Of a stretch of 64,000 bases of DNA, positions 17,202 through 25,459 are shown one piece after another (positions within the stretch are counted from its first letter, which is position 1; each line of letters opens with the position of its first letter). The notes beneath the pieces were generated by a model, which had not been told where the DNA came from, ran no database searches, and saw nothing but the letters and a program-made list of their open reading frames with translations. This DNA is from Candidatus Peregrinibacteria bacterium CG1_02_54_53 (GTDB lineage: Bacteria > Patescibacteriota > Gracilibacteria > Peribacterales > Peribacteraceae). A program made the translations under genes and the position numbers. The stretch covers positions 31,244 through 95,243 of the forward strand of contig MNWP01000003.1 of assembly GCA_001872575.1 (NCBI GenBank), given 5' to 3'.

Positions 17202-17681
17202 GTGTCCGTCCTCCCCATCCAGAAAGGCGCCGATAATCCCATCCTCCGAAAAAAGGGAGCGAAGGTGCCCGAAGTCTCCAAGGCTCTGAAGAAATTGATC
17301 AAGAACATGCGCGAGACGGTTAAGGCTGAAGATGGTGCCGGCCTGGCTGCACCACAGATCGGCGAGTCGTTACAACTGTGTTTGGCTCTCATTGAAGGCA
17401 AGATGACCGTGCTCATCAATCCGGAGATCACGTGGAAGAGTGACGAAACAGATATCGAAGAAGAAGGATGCCTAAGCCTTCCGGGGCTACAGGTTGCCGT
17501 TGCGCGCCCCATTGCGATCACGGTGAAATTCTTAAACGAGAAGGGGGCGGCGCAGGAACTCAAACTTATGGATTTTTCGGCTCGTACCGTCCAACACGAG
17601 ATGGATCATCTCAATGGCGTGCTTCTTGTTGATTATCTCGCAACTGATCATATGATCCCGCAAAACGAGCAAACCGCGTGA
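17202..17681 (+). CDS. def: Peptide deformylase
   Basis: Removes the formyl group from nascent N-terminal methionine. All three family motifs are present: GAGLAAPQIG, EEGCLSLPG with the metal-binding Cys, and QHEMDHLNGVLLVDYL with the HExxH-type site. Length is 159 residues, normal for a bacterial enzyme. The start is GTG 17202 (V-SVLPIQKGADNPILRKKG). gatB follows at once, and its extended frame even overlaps the def stop. A CCCTGA word repeat lies directly upstream. Confidence 0.96.
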   Translation: MSVLPIQKGADNPILRKKGAKVPEVSKALKKLIKNMRETVKAEDGAGLAAPQIGESLQLCLALIEGKMTVLINPEITWKSDETDIEEEGCLSLPGLQVAVARPIAITVKFLNEKGAAQELKLMDFSARTVQHEMDHLNGVLLVDYLATDHMIPQNEQTA

Positions 17682-17722
17682 AGCGATTGCGAAGGGAATC
17701 ACGCTCCCGCTACTCTGCTGAC

Positions 17723-19174
17723 ATGCCCGAACTGGAAGCTGTAATCGGCTTGGAAGTCCACGCGCAGATGAATACGAAGACGAAGATGTTCTGCGGGTGT
17801 GACAACGATGCTTTCGGTAAGACGCCCAACACCACCGTATGTCCCATCTGCATGGGATTTCCCGGCACACTGCCTGTTCCAAACAAGGAAGCGATTGCCA
17901 AGGCCGTACGGGCCTCGCTGGCTATTGGATGCGCGGTGGCAAGCGAATGTCACTTCGACCGCAAGCATTACTTCTACCCCGATCTGCCTGCAGGATTCCA
18001 AATCTCCCAGTACGACTTTCCCCTCGCGAAGGGCGGGAACGTGCACTACGACATCATCGATGCGAGCGGCAACACCTCAGAAGAACGATCCTGCCGCATC
18101 ACACGCCTGCACATGGAGAACGATGCGGGAAAATTGAGTCACTACGGCAACAGCACACTTTGTGACTACAATAGAGCAGGTACACCACTCATGGAAATCG
18201 TTACGGAACCGGATCTGACCTCAGCCCAAGACGCCGTCGCATTCGCTCAGGAACTGCGACGCATTCTGATCTCGGTGGGAGCGAGTGACGCAGACATGTT
18301 TAAGGGAATGATGCGGTTCGATGCTTCGATCTCCCTGAAAGAAAAGGGAACAAAAAAGCTCAATCCACGCAGTGAGATCAAAAATCTCAACTCATTCAAG
18401 GCCCTCGAAAAAGCCCTGCAATTCGAGGAAAAACGACTACGCGATCTGTGGAAGAAAGACAACGGCCCATTGAAGAACGACATTACTGTCGGCTGGCTGG
18501 ATGATGAAGAGAAAACCCATGTCCTGCGCGACAAAGAAACTGCCGGCGACTACCGCTACTTTCCCGAGCCGGATTTACCGCCGCTGGAGTTCGATACGAA
18601 GGAACTCGAGAAAGTGCGCACCGGTCTGCCGCCCCTGCCACGCGAGGAGAAAAAGAAACTCTCATCTCTGGGCTTAACCGAAGCAGAGGCGCAGCAACTC
18701 AGCGCCGATGCCGACCTCAGGCAAATCTTTGAGGCTGTGTTGGCAAAACTGAAAGATGCCAAGCGCACTTCAGGGATCGTCATCACACAGCTTCAGGGAT
18801 TTCTCAATGCCGCCGGCAAAACGGTACGGCAGGGCCCGGGGGCACAGGCCATGCTTGATCTTGTCGAAGCTATCGAGAACGGAAAGATCTCGGGCAGCAA
18901 AGGAAAAGATGTGCTGGAGAAAATGGTGGAGACGGGTAAATCCGCTCCCGAAATCATCGCGGAAGAAGGGCTGGAGCAAATCTCGGATGAAAGCGCTCTG
19001 GAAACACTCGTCGAGAAAGCAATTGCGGCGAATCCGAAGGCTGTTGAATCCTTTAAGAAAGGAAAAGCCCAGGCACTCGGCGCAATCGTGGGCTGGATTA
19101 TGAAAGAGACCAAAGGACAGGCGAATCCGGAAAAGGTGAATGGGATTTTGCTGAATAAAATGAAAGCTAATTAA
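17723..19174 (+). CDS. gatB: Aspartyl/glutamyl-tRNA amidotransferase subunit B
   Basis: Kinase/amidotransferase subunit of GatCAB, which converts Glu-tRNA-Gln (and Asp-tRNA-Asn) to the amide form. A 483-residue protein. Seen: EAVIGLEVHAQMNTKTKMFC, CPICMGFPGTLPVPN, FDRKHYFYPDLPAGFQISQYD, RAGTPLMEIVTEPD, then the C-terminal YqeY-like helical domain ending GAIVGWIMKETKGQANP. ATG 17723 gives the standard N-terminus. A GTG at 17678 overlapping the def stop is possible but adds basic residues unlike the family. gatA and gatC are not in the window. Confidence 0.96.
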   Translation: MPELEAVIGLEVHAQMNTKTKMFCGCDNDAFGKTPNTTVCPICMGFPGTLPVPNKEAIAKAVRASLAIGCAVASECHFDRKHYFYPDLPAGFQISQYDFPLAKGGNVHYDIIDASGNTSEERSCRITRLHMENDAGKLSHYGNSTLCDYNRAGTPLMEIVTEPDLTSAQDAVAFAQELRRILISVGASDADMFKGMMRFDASISLKEKGTKKLNPRSEIKNLNSFKALEKALQFEEKRLRDLWKKDNGPLKNDITVGWLDDEEKTHVLRDKETAGDYRYFPEPDLPPLEFDTKELEKVRTGLPPLPREEKKKLSSLGLTEAEAQQLSADADLRQIFEAVLAKLKDAKRTSGIVITQLQGFLNAAGKTVRQGPGAQAMLDLVEAIENGKISGSKGKDVLEKMVETGKSAPEIIAEEGLEQISDESALETLVEKAIAANPKAVESFKKGKAQALGAIVGWIMKETKGQANPEKVNGILLNKMKAN

Positions 19175-19175
19175 A

Positions 19176-19340
19176 TCAATGCGGAGAAGCCACCTGCAAC
19201 ATCCACCCCCAAGACGCAGCAAGAATCGCGCTCAGGACTATATCGGTGTTTGATCCAAAAAAATCAACAAGTGGCGTGCTGGTTGTAGACATTCCCAGTA
19301 TTGCCGCAATGAAGAATAGGAATCCAGAAACAAATTTCAC
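19176..19340 (-). CDS. Small membrane protein, 54 aa
   Basis: The minus-strand frame starts at GTG 19340 and reads KFVSGFLFFIAAILGMS, a short polar stretch, DIVLSAILAASWGWMLQVA, then stop. This suggests two transmembrane helices. It begins 6 bases after the stop of another tiny membrane ORF and both are downstream of efp, so they may form a small operon. I do not recognise a family. Support comes from hydrophobic pattern and tandem arrangement only. Confidence 0.45.
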   Translation of the reverse strand: MKFVSGFLFFIAAILGMSTTSTPLVDFFGSNTDIVLSAILAASWGWMLQVASPH

Positions 19341-19346
19341 AGATTC

Positions 19347-19445
19347 TTACGATAGTTTCTTGCCGAAAAGACCGATAACAATGAGACCAATAACATAAAT
19401 GACCATGAAGAGAACCGGATGGCCTGGAGCGGCAAATAGTGTCAT
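19347..19445 (-). CDS. Single-helix micropeptide, 32 aa
   Basis: An ATG at 19445 opens a 32-codon frame beginning MTLFAAPGHP. A run of hydrophobic residues (VLFMVIYVIGLIVIGLF) follows, then GKKLS and TAA. This is a typical one-helix membrane micropeptide with a positive C-terminus. It lies 47 bases beyond the structured element that follows efp. The function is unknown. Confidence 0.45.
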   Translation of the reverse strand: MTLFAAPGHPVLFMVIYVIGLIVIGLFGKKLS

Positions 19446-19492
19446 GGCTCAAGTGTAGCATCACCAGCAATAAATAGGCGTCAAATGAAAAT

Positions 19493-19600
19493 TACGCGCG
19501 AAGCGCTGGGTGGCTCCGACGGGACCCAGCGCTGGAGCGCAACCACTAAAGGGAAAAGATGGCTCATGGAAGGAAAACCGCCAGGTTTGCCTTCCATGAA
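19493..19600 (-). ncRNA. Two-hairpin 3'-UTR element, copy 2 (after efp)
   Basis: The element starts 2-3 bases after the efp TAA on the minus strand. Hairpin A is a near-perfect stem CATGGAAGG/CCTTCCATG with inner AAACC/GGTTT around TGGC. The linker carries ATCTTTTCCCTTTAGTGG. Hairpin B is AGCGCTGGGT/ACCCAGCGCT, enclosed by GCGC/GCGC and followed by a T-rich stretch. Compared with copy 1 the stem bases differ but pairing is kept (AGCGC/GCGCT versus AGCAC/GTGCT, and GCGC/GCGC versus GCGG/CCGC). The order and placement are the same. Confidence 0.65.
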
Positions 19601-20158
19601 TTAGACCTTTTTCATATACGCCCCCGTCTCCGTATTCACCTTCACGATATCCCCTTCACTTAAAAAGAGCGGCACGTTGACAGTGAGCCCGCTCTCGAGC
19701 TTGGCTGGCTTGGTGCCGCCCGTTGCGGTATCACCGCGAACACCGGGCATCGTCTCCACAATCTTCAGGTCCACCGTAGGTGGCACCTGAATACCAATGG
19801 GGTGCTCCTGAAACATCAGTGCATCGACTTCTACGCCATCCGTAAGATACTGAACGGTGTCACCTAACGTCTCTTTGTTGAGAAAAAACTGATCGTAACT
19901 CTGCAGATCCATGAACGTGTACTGTTCGCCGTCGTTGTAGAGGTATTGCACACGACGATATCCCACATCAGCCGGCTCAACCTGTTCGCTTCCCTGAAAA
20001 TTCTTCTGAATCACTGCACCGGTCTTCAGATTCCTCAGCTTACACTGCATATTCGCCTTGCTCTGGCTTTTGCGCCCGAACTGCGAAGCAACGATGAGAT
20101 ATGGCACCCCGTCGAGTTGAATCGCACGGCCGGGCTTGAGTTCTGTAATCACGTACAT
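19601..20158 (-). CDS. efp: Elongation factor P
   Basis: Relieves ribosome stalling at proline stretches. A 185-residue three-domain EF-P: KOW-like domain I (MYVITELKPGRAIQLDGVPYLIV), domain II (FMDLQSYDQFFLNKETLGDTVQYL), and the OB-type domain III with the conserved TATGGTKPAKLESG and VPLFLSEGDIVKVNTETGAYM. The loop that normally reads PGKG-x-A-F with the modified Lys/Arg here reads GRKSQSKANMQCKL, so the usual tip residue is not obvious. It is preceded by a small perfect hairpin (CGGCA-GAC-TGCCG) in its leader and followed at its stop by a structured element. Confidence 0.94.
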   Translation of the reverse strand: MYVITELKPGRAIQLDGVPYLIVASQFGRKSQSKANMQCKLRNLKTGAVIQKNFQGSEQVEPADVGYRRVQYLYNDGEQYTFMDLQSYDQFFLNKETLGDTVQYLTDGVEVDALMFQEHPIGIQVPPTVDLKIVETMPGVRGDTATGGTKPAKLESGLTVNVPLFLSEGDIVKVNTETGAYMKKV

Positions 20159-20203
20159 AACAGAACGGCAGTCTGCCGAGTATGACCCCCAGCGGTCAAG
20201 CGC

Positions 20204-22141
20204 TCACTGAGGATTCTGCTGCTCTGCAGCTCTCTTCCAGCCAAGATGAATGATGGCCTGACGTACGCGTTCGGGAAAGTTCTCAGGCCCACCGGGAAGG
20301 GCAAAGTAGAGTCTGCGCAGAATGCGCCCCTGATCAGGATGACCCTCGATCGTCCTGAGCTCTTGAACGAACTGATTCAGGCGCGACTGTGTGAGATGGT
20401 AGGCGAAAATGCGCTGACGAATACCGGCTACGAACTGTTGCACCTCGGCTTCTGAGAGTGATGGAGCCTCTTCAATCGGCAAGTATGCGGTGATCTGCTG
20501 AAGGAGAATAGGATCCACTTTTTGCGTCTGGCCGAGTTCCTCTTGTTTCCTGAGTGCAAGTGCGAGCATTTCGAGCGCCGCCGAGGACTCTCGGCGCACC
20601 TCAGGCGTCAGTGTGGCCACATTCTGACTCTTGAGAATTTGCACTTCGGGCTGGAGCTCCGCCCACATTTCGGGCAATCCGCGCAGGTTCCCCGTCTCGA
20701 TTGTCTGCGTGAGGACACTGAGAGCATCGAGTAACAAACTACCACGCGTGTCTGTTATTGTTCCCGCCGCTCCATCGGCCAGCCTCGAGCTGGTCTCGAG
20801 TACAACCTTTTTCAACATGTACCCTTGATCTCCGGGCAATGCCGCTGCGGTATCGCTCGCATTCTGTGACACAACCTGCCTAAGTAAGAATTGTGCAAGT
20901 GTCGCATCACCGGATCCTGTTGCCAGTGAGACAAGTGTCGAACGGTACTCCTCGAGCGGTAAAGCCACGGCGCCGGTGTGCCCTTGTGCAAGGAGCGCTG
21001 CGGCCTCCGTGAGACGCGCATCAGCATGCTGAATTTGCTTTTGAAGTTTGGCCTCGCCTCCAATAGTGAGAAAAAGGTCGACTGCCTCAACTGCGCGCTT
21101 TACCGGATAGAGCGTGGAAGTCGGCAGAATGCGTGCCCGATCCGCAAGACGCGCCTGCTGCAGTGCGGCGATTTCCTGGCGATGTACCGCATCGAGCGTG
21201 AGATTTCCTTGTGCCCAAGGTGCTTGATACGAAGTCGTAGGCAGTTTCTGCGCATACGGCGTGCCCGTAGCTCGCAATATGGTCCACTGGCCTGCGACGA
21301 GGGGCAGATTCTTGCCCTCGCGTGTGACCTGCGCGCTGCGATCATAGACCTCCACGCGCACATCGCGCTCACCTTCGATCGAAACGCTTCCGCCATTGAC
21401 GGTTACGAGGCCCACCGGCGTAAACACGGTGATTCCGCGAAGGTTCGACGGTACAAGCCCCTGCAACCACAGACGCCCGGTGTAGATCGACAACGTGGGA
21501 ACAAGCTCTGTAGCAGGTTCCATTCGATCCGAGATATCAACCAGATCGATCATCGTCCCGTGATCGAGGCGCACGACGCCATCGTCACCCAACACGATAC
21601 TGGCCTGACCGTCTTCGGCTGTTCGAATTCGCATACCCGCGCGCAATGCGACCTCCTCTGTAACCGGCCGCCATACCTCGTCGACAAGAATGGAAACGGA
21701 TCCGTGCGGAAGCAACATTGCTTCCGATCCGGCTGCAGAGTATGGCGCCCAGAGTATGCGCGGTGTCATTTGACCAACAAACACGAGCAGCACAGCTGCG
21801 GCCACCCATTTCACCCCCCAGAACACATGGCGTGTCTGCCGCACAGGAACAAGCTCGGGCGAGAATCGCTGCCAGAGCACACGACTCAATCCTTCAGGTG
21901 TAACAAACCACCCGCGCAGCTCCACAAGAAATCCGTGAGCGCGGTTTGCCAGAAGAGAGGAAGAAATCCTCTGCCAGATGGCATGTTTTGCTTCAGGTGT
22001 AGGTGTAAGAATGGCTTTAGCGGCACGCAGCGCCTCTGGAGCAGAGACCATCGCCTGCAGGCGGGTACGAACACGGCTCTGAGCACCCGCATCGGGCGTC
22101 AGATCACGTTGGAGCCTTAAGAGGAGGTCCTCTGCAGACAT
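20204..22141 (-). CDS. FecR-like membrane protein, probable anti-sigma partner
   Basis: A 645-residue single-pass protein encoded right after an ECF sigma factor. A cytoplasmic N-terminus of about 105 residues has repeated short helical units (SRVRTRLQAMVSAPEALRAAKAI, TPEAKHAIWQRISSSLL). A TM segment follows at about 108-125 (VKWVAAAVLLVFVGQM). Next is a FecR-like beta domain (GSVSILVDEVWRPVTEEVALRAGMRIRT, IDLVDISDRM, VFTPVGLVTVNGGSVSIEGERDVRVEVYDRSA). The helical C-terminal region of more than 300 residues resembles DUF5667-type segments (LYPVKRAVEAVDLFLTIGGEAKLQKQIQHADARLTEA). It probably senses an envelope signal and restrains the sigma factor. The stop-to-start gap with the sigma gene is 35 bases. 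Confidence 0.72.
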   Translation of the reverse strand: MSAEDLLLRLQRDLTPDAGAQSRVRTRLQAMVSAPEALRAAKAILTPTPEAKHAIWQRISSSLLANRAHGFLVELRGWFVTPEGLSRVLWQRFSPELVPVRQTRHVFWGVKWVAAAVLLVFVGQMTPRILWAPYSAAGSEAMLLPHGSVSILVDEVWRPVTEEVALRAGMRIRTAEDGQASIVLGDDGVVRLDHGTMIDLVDISDRMEPATELVPTLSIYTGRLWLQGLVPSNLRGITVFTPVGLVTVNGGSVSIEGERDVRVEVYDRSAQVTREGKNLPLVAGQWTILRATGTPYAQKLPTTSYQAPWAQGNLTLDAVHRQEIAALQQARLADRARILPTSTLYPVKRAVEAVDLFLTIGGEAKLQKQIQHADARLTEAAALLAQGHTGAVALPLEEYRSTLVSLATGSGDATLAQFLLRQVVSQNASDTAAALPGDQGYMLKKVVLETSSRLADGAAGTITDTRGSLLLDALSVLTQTIETGNLRGLPEMWAELQPEVQILKSQNVATLTPEVRRESSAALEMLALALRKQEELGQTQKVDPILLQQITAYLPIEEAPSLSEAEVQQFVAGIRQRIFAYHLTQSRLNQFVQELRTIEGHPDQGRILRRLYFALPGGPENFPERVRQAIIHLGWKRAAEQQNPQ

Positions 22142-22176
22142 ATCACACTGGGTAAAACGGAGAAAAGGCGCTTTTG

Positions 22177-22749
22177 TTACAGCATTCCATGAGCTTCTGG
22201 GGGGAGCAGTGCCTCGAGTTTTTCGAGAGCACGGAACTTGAGGACACGAACCGCCCCTTCGCGCATTTTAAGCGTACGGGCGATTTCACTGTGTGGTAGA
22301 TCTGCCATATACGAAAGAAGGAGAATGTCGCGATAGCGGCGCGGCAGTTTGTCCATTGCGGCACGAACCATTGCAAGTGTCTCGGAACGCTTGACGCGAT
22401 GATCGGCATGGTTCATCTCATCGGGATCATGAAGATCTTCGGGCATTTCGGCGATTTCGCGCTTCGAACGATAGGCATCGATGACTTCGTACCGCGCAAT
22501 GCGAAAGAGCCAAGCTGCAAACGGCACACCCTTGCGCTCCTGATACGTGTGAAGCTTCTCCCAAACTTTAAGAAAGACATCGGCCACCAGATCTTCGGCC
22601 ATTTCTGTATCGAAACGAAATGCGGCATAGCGATAGACCTGCGGAAAAAAATAGTCGTACAGACGCTCGAACGCCTGCGTGTCACCCTCTTTGGCCTGAC
22701 GGACGAAAGAGAGGATTTCCTGCTCGGTGGGGGTGGTGTTCTCCGCCAT
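22177..22749 (-). CDS. ECF-type RNA polymerase sigma factor
   Basis: A 190-residue sigma-70 family regulator with only regions 2 and 4. Region 2 reads AFERLYDYFFPQVYRYAAFRFDTEMAEDLVADVFLKVWEKL and continues to AWLFRIARYEVIDAYRSKRE. Region 4 reads LPRRYRDILLLSYMADLPHSEIARTLKMREGAVRVLKFRALEKL. ATG 22749 gives the normal family start (MAENTTPTEQEI); an extended frame to 22866 does not look like sigma sequence. The downstream FecR-like gene suggests sigma/anti-sigma envelope signalling. A TATACT hexamer about 20 bases upstream could be its -10, with no convincing -35. Confidence 0.93.
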   Translation of the reverse strand: MAENTTPTEQEILSFVRQAKEGDTQAFERLYDYFFPQVYRYAAFRFDTEMAEDLVADVFLKVWEKLHTYQERKGVPFAAWLFRIARYEVIDAYRSKREIAEMPEDLHDPDEMNHADHRVKRSETLAMVRAAMDKLPRRYRDILLLSYMADLPHSEIARTLKMREGAVRVLKFRALEKLEALLPPEAHGML

Positions 22750-22856
22750 GGGAGATGCCAAGTATACAAGACGAATGAAGGAATACGGCAAAAAATATAG
22801 GGAGATACAGCCATCGCAATGCGTACCTTTCGATTGACAAATAATCGATCGCGGCC

Positions 22857-24662
22857 TCACTCCCACTCAATCGTCGCCGGCGGCTTACTTGTAAGGTCGT
22901 AGAAGACGGAGTCGATGCCATTGAGCTCCATAATACGCCTGGTCATGCGTTGCAGGACCTCGGGAGGCAGAGCGGCAGCGCGCGCCGTCATTGCCTCCTG
23001 TGATTCCACGGGACGCAGCACGACCGATTGCCCTCCGGACGTTTCGCCGAACGGCAGCAGCACCACGGGAAATTGCCAAATCGATTCATAGAGATCTGCG
23101 CGACGCATTTCTTCGATGACAATGGCATCGGCCTCGCGAAGCAGATCTGCACGCTCCTTGGTGATGGCTCCGGGGGTGAAGACGAAATCGCGCGGCTCGG
23201 CAGAAGACGTGCAGAGCAGCACACGATTGAACTCGCGACGACGGTTGGGGATTTCGGTGGCGAAACGCCAAATCTGCTCGGTGAGCGAGCAGGGTTCTTT
23301 CGCAAAGAGCGCAAGAGCGTGCCGGTATGTGCGACCGTCGCCTTGCACTCCCACGCTCTTTACGGGGAGCACCGCCCATCCTCCTGCCCAGCGCTTGATA
23401 CCGACATCATCGATCGTAAGCGAATCGGATTTTTCGGCACAGAGAATGCGCACCCCCAAGCCCGGCCCCGGAAACGGATGTCGCCATACGAGTTCGTGCG
23501 GCAACCCCAGCTCCTCGCCAAGTGCCCGGACCTCATCTTTGTAGAGTTCTTTGAGCGGTTCGATTACGAGTCCTTTTTTGAGCATCTCTTGAATGGCCGG
23601 CACGCGATTGTGGTGCGTCTTGATGTGATCGGCATGCTTGGTGCCTTTCGTCTCGATGGTATCGGGGTAGATCGTCCCCTGCCCCAGCATCCATCCGTCC
23701 GAAGCAGTCAATCCCAACTCTTCACTCACACGTTTCTGCACGGTAAGAAACGTATCGCCGATCACGCGCCGCTTCTCTTCGGGATCCATCACGCCATCGA
23801 GTGCGGAAAAGAATTCCGTCGAGGCATCTTCGATACGCACATTGGTCACACCCAGCCTCTCAAATGCGGCACGAATCTCAGAAATTTCGTTCTTGCGCAT
23901 GAGGCCGGTATCGATCAGGAGTCCCTGCACGCGATGGGCCCCCAACACTTCATTGAGCAACACGAATGCCACGGTGGAATCGACGCCGCCCGATACGAGC
24001 ATAAAGACGCGCCGGTCCTTCACCTGCTCCGCGATTTCATCACCGATGCGCTTGGCGTAGCCCGAAACGGACCATGGTGTAGCGCGGCAGAGCTCGACGA
24101 AGCGCCGCAGAATCTCCGTGCCATGCTCGGTATGTGTGACTTCGGGATGAAACTGCACGGCAAAGAATTTGCGACGCGGATTTTCGAACGCGGCATGAGA
24201 ACATGTCTGTGATGTTGCCGTGAGCTGGAATCCCTCAGGGAGTTCTGTTGCTTCATCCCCGTGCGACATCCACACCGTGCACCGCTCACCGATATCTTTG
24301 AGCAAAATACCGCCGTCATTCACCGGTTTGATTTCGGTATGGCCATACTCTTTCACCTTGCCGGCGGTCACGGTGCCGTTGAGCGCTTTGGTCATCCACT
24401 GCAGGCCGTAGCAAATACCCAGCACCGGAATACCGAGGGAAAATATTTTGGGATCGGCCGTGGGGCTCGCCTTGTCGTACACACTCTGCGGTCCGCCCGA
24501 GAGAATGATTCCCGCCGCAGTCTTGAGCTCTTTTATCGAAGTGGAGGGATCGCGAATCTCGGAATACGCACCGAGACTGCGTACACGACGCGCAATGAGA
24601 TGCGCATACTGTCCGCCAAAATCGAGAATGATGATCGGCCGCCGTACGTGCGTGTCTGTCAT
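22857..24662 (-). CDS. guaA: GMP synthase (glutamine-hydrolysing), long form
   Basis: Amidates XMP to GMP. The glutaminase part has IILDFGGQYAHLIARRVR, GICYGLQ with the nucleophilic Cys, and VQFHPEVTHTE. The ATP-pyrophosphatase part has MLVSGGVDSTVA and GQGTIYPDTIE. At 601 residues it is about 75 longer than the E. coli enzyme. The extra sequence lies in the C-terminal dimerisation region. VKSVGVQGDGRTY comes early, then ERADLLREADAIVIEEMRRADLYESIWQFPVVLLP, then the ending LTSKPPATIEWE. That order matches eukaryotic GMPS with its extra D1 subdomain. ATG 24662 gives MTDTHVRRPIIILDFGG. Confidence 0.95.
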   Translation of the reverse strand: MTDTHVRRPIIILDFGGQYAHLIARRVRSLGAYSEIRDPSTSIKELKTAAGIILSGGPQSVYDKASPTADPKIFSLGIPVLGICYGLQWMTKALNGTVTAGKVKEYGHTEIKPVNDGGILLKDIGERCTVWMSHGDEATELPEGFQLTATSQTCSHAAFENPRRKFFAVQFHPEVTHTEHGTEILRRFVELCRATPWSVSGYAKRIGDEIAEQVKDRRVFMLVSGGVDSTVAFVLLNEVLGAHRVQGLLIDTGLMRKNEISEIRAAFERLGVTNVRIEDASTEFFSALDGVMDPEEKRRVIGDTFLTVQKRVSEELGLTASDGWMLGQGTIYPDTIETKGTKHADHIKTHHNRVPAIQEMLKKGLVIEPLKELYKDEVRALGEELGLPHELVWRHPFPGPGLGVRILCAEKSDSLTIDDVGIKRWAGGWAVLPVKSVGVQGDGRTYRHALALFAKEPCSLTEQIWRFATEIPNRRREFNRVLLCTSSAEPRDFVFTPGAITKERADLLREADAIVIEEMRRADLYESIWQFPVVLLPFGETSGGQSVVLRPVESQEAMTARAAALPPEVLQRMTRRIMELNGIDSVFYDLTSKPPATIEWE

Positions 24663-24727
24663 GAGAACAGGATAGCCTGAGACTGGTCGTTGACAAAAGC
24701 CGAAGCAGGAGAGACCATGCACCCCCT

Positions 24728-25459
24728 ATGCCAATACCTTCCGCCATTGATGTTCTGAAAAAACAACTCACAAACGCACCCAAACTCGCTGAAAGAGAGC
24801 TGGTGCAACGTACTGAGAAATACAGGCCAGCTGAAGGTGATTCACCTGAAAAAACCGCAAGACGGCTCGGTCTCATCAGGACTGAAATAGAAAGATATCA
24901 CGAGGGTATCCGCGACCTGTTACAGAGCAGCGCAAACATGCGCACAGCGACTCCTCTCGAAGAGATCGAAGGATCATCACCCGATGTTCAGCGCGCATTT
25001 GATATCATCGAAGGTGTTTTTGGCGCACCGAACTCAGGAAGTACAGAAGAAACAATGATGGTCAATATCGCGCACACACATGCCAAATTCCACGCACAGA
25101 TGAGAACCATGCTGGAAGCAGTTGAGAAAATTGAAGCTGCCAACGGAAAAACCGCCCCCACGCTTCAGATGACAAAGAAGCCCCCTGTGACGTCAAAGGC
25201 TCGATCTTTGGAGCCAGACCTGCCTGCAAAAACCACTGCCAATCCTCCGCCACACGAGACTCCTGCTGCTCCCATAGATTCACCCTTACCGAAAGACGAT
25301 CAGGAGGTAATGGATGAAGGAGTAACAGTGATCGGAGATTCCGGAAAACCCTCGCCGGTGGATGGCGAAGATGATCTCGATGCCATGTTGAATGAACCTG
25401 GCTCCGGAATCGATTTCGAAGAAGTTACGATTAAACCACCAAAGAAAGAAGGAGGGTGA
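24728..25459 (+). CDS. Hypothetical acidic protein with disordered C-terminus
   Basis: A 243-residue protein I do not recognise. Residues 1-145 are helical and charged (IDVLKKQLTNAPKLAERELVQRTEKY, LGLIRTEIERYHEGIRDLLQSSANM, NIAHTHAKFHAQMRTMLEAVEKIE). Residues 145-243 are Pro/Ser/Asp-rich and acidic, ending DFEEVTIKPPKKEGG, and look disordered. No signal peptide or membrane helix is present. It diverges from guaA and is convergent with the O-antigen ligase gene, which ends at the next base. Codon use looks like that of its neighbours. Confidence 0.65.
   Translation: MPIPSAIDVLKKQLTNAPKLAERELVQRTEKYRPAEGDSPEKTARRLGLIRTEIERYHEGIRDLLQSSANMRTATPLEEIEGSSPDVQRAFDIIEGVFGAPNSGSTEETMMVNIAHTHAKFHAQMRTMLEAVEKIEAANGKTAPTLQMTKKPPVTSKARSLEPDLPAKTTANPPPHETPAAPIDSPLPKDDQEVMDEGVTVIGDSGKPSPVDGEDDLDAMLNEPGSGIDFEEVTIKPPKKEGG

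Noticed and set aside
20978..23000. Long open frames antisense to the FecR-like gene and the sigma gene
   Set aside because: They have Arg/His/Cys-rich composition, no domain features and full overlap with real genes on the other strand.
23028..24212. 394-codon plus-strand ORF opposite guaA
   Set aside because: Shadow of guaA codon structure. The protein has no recognisable segments.
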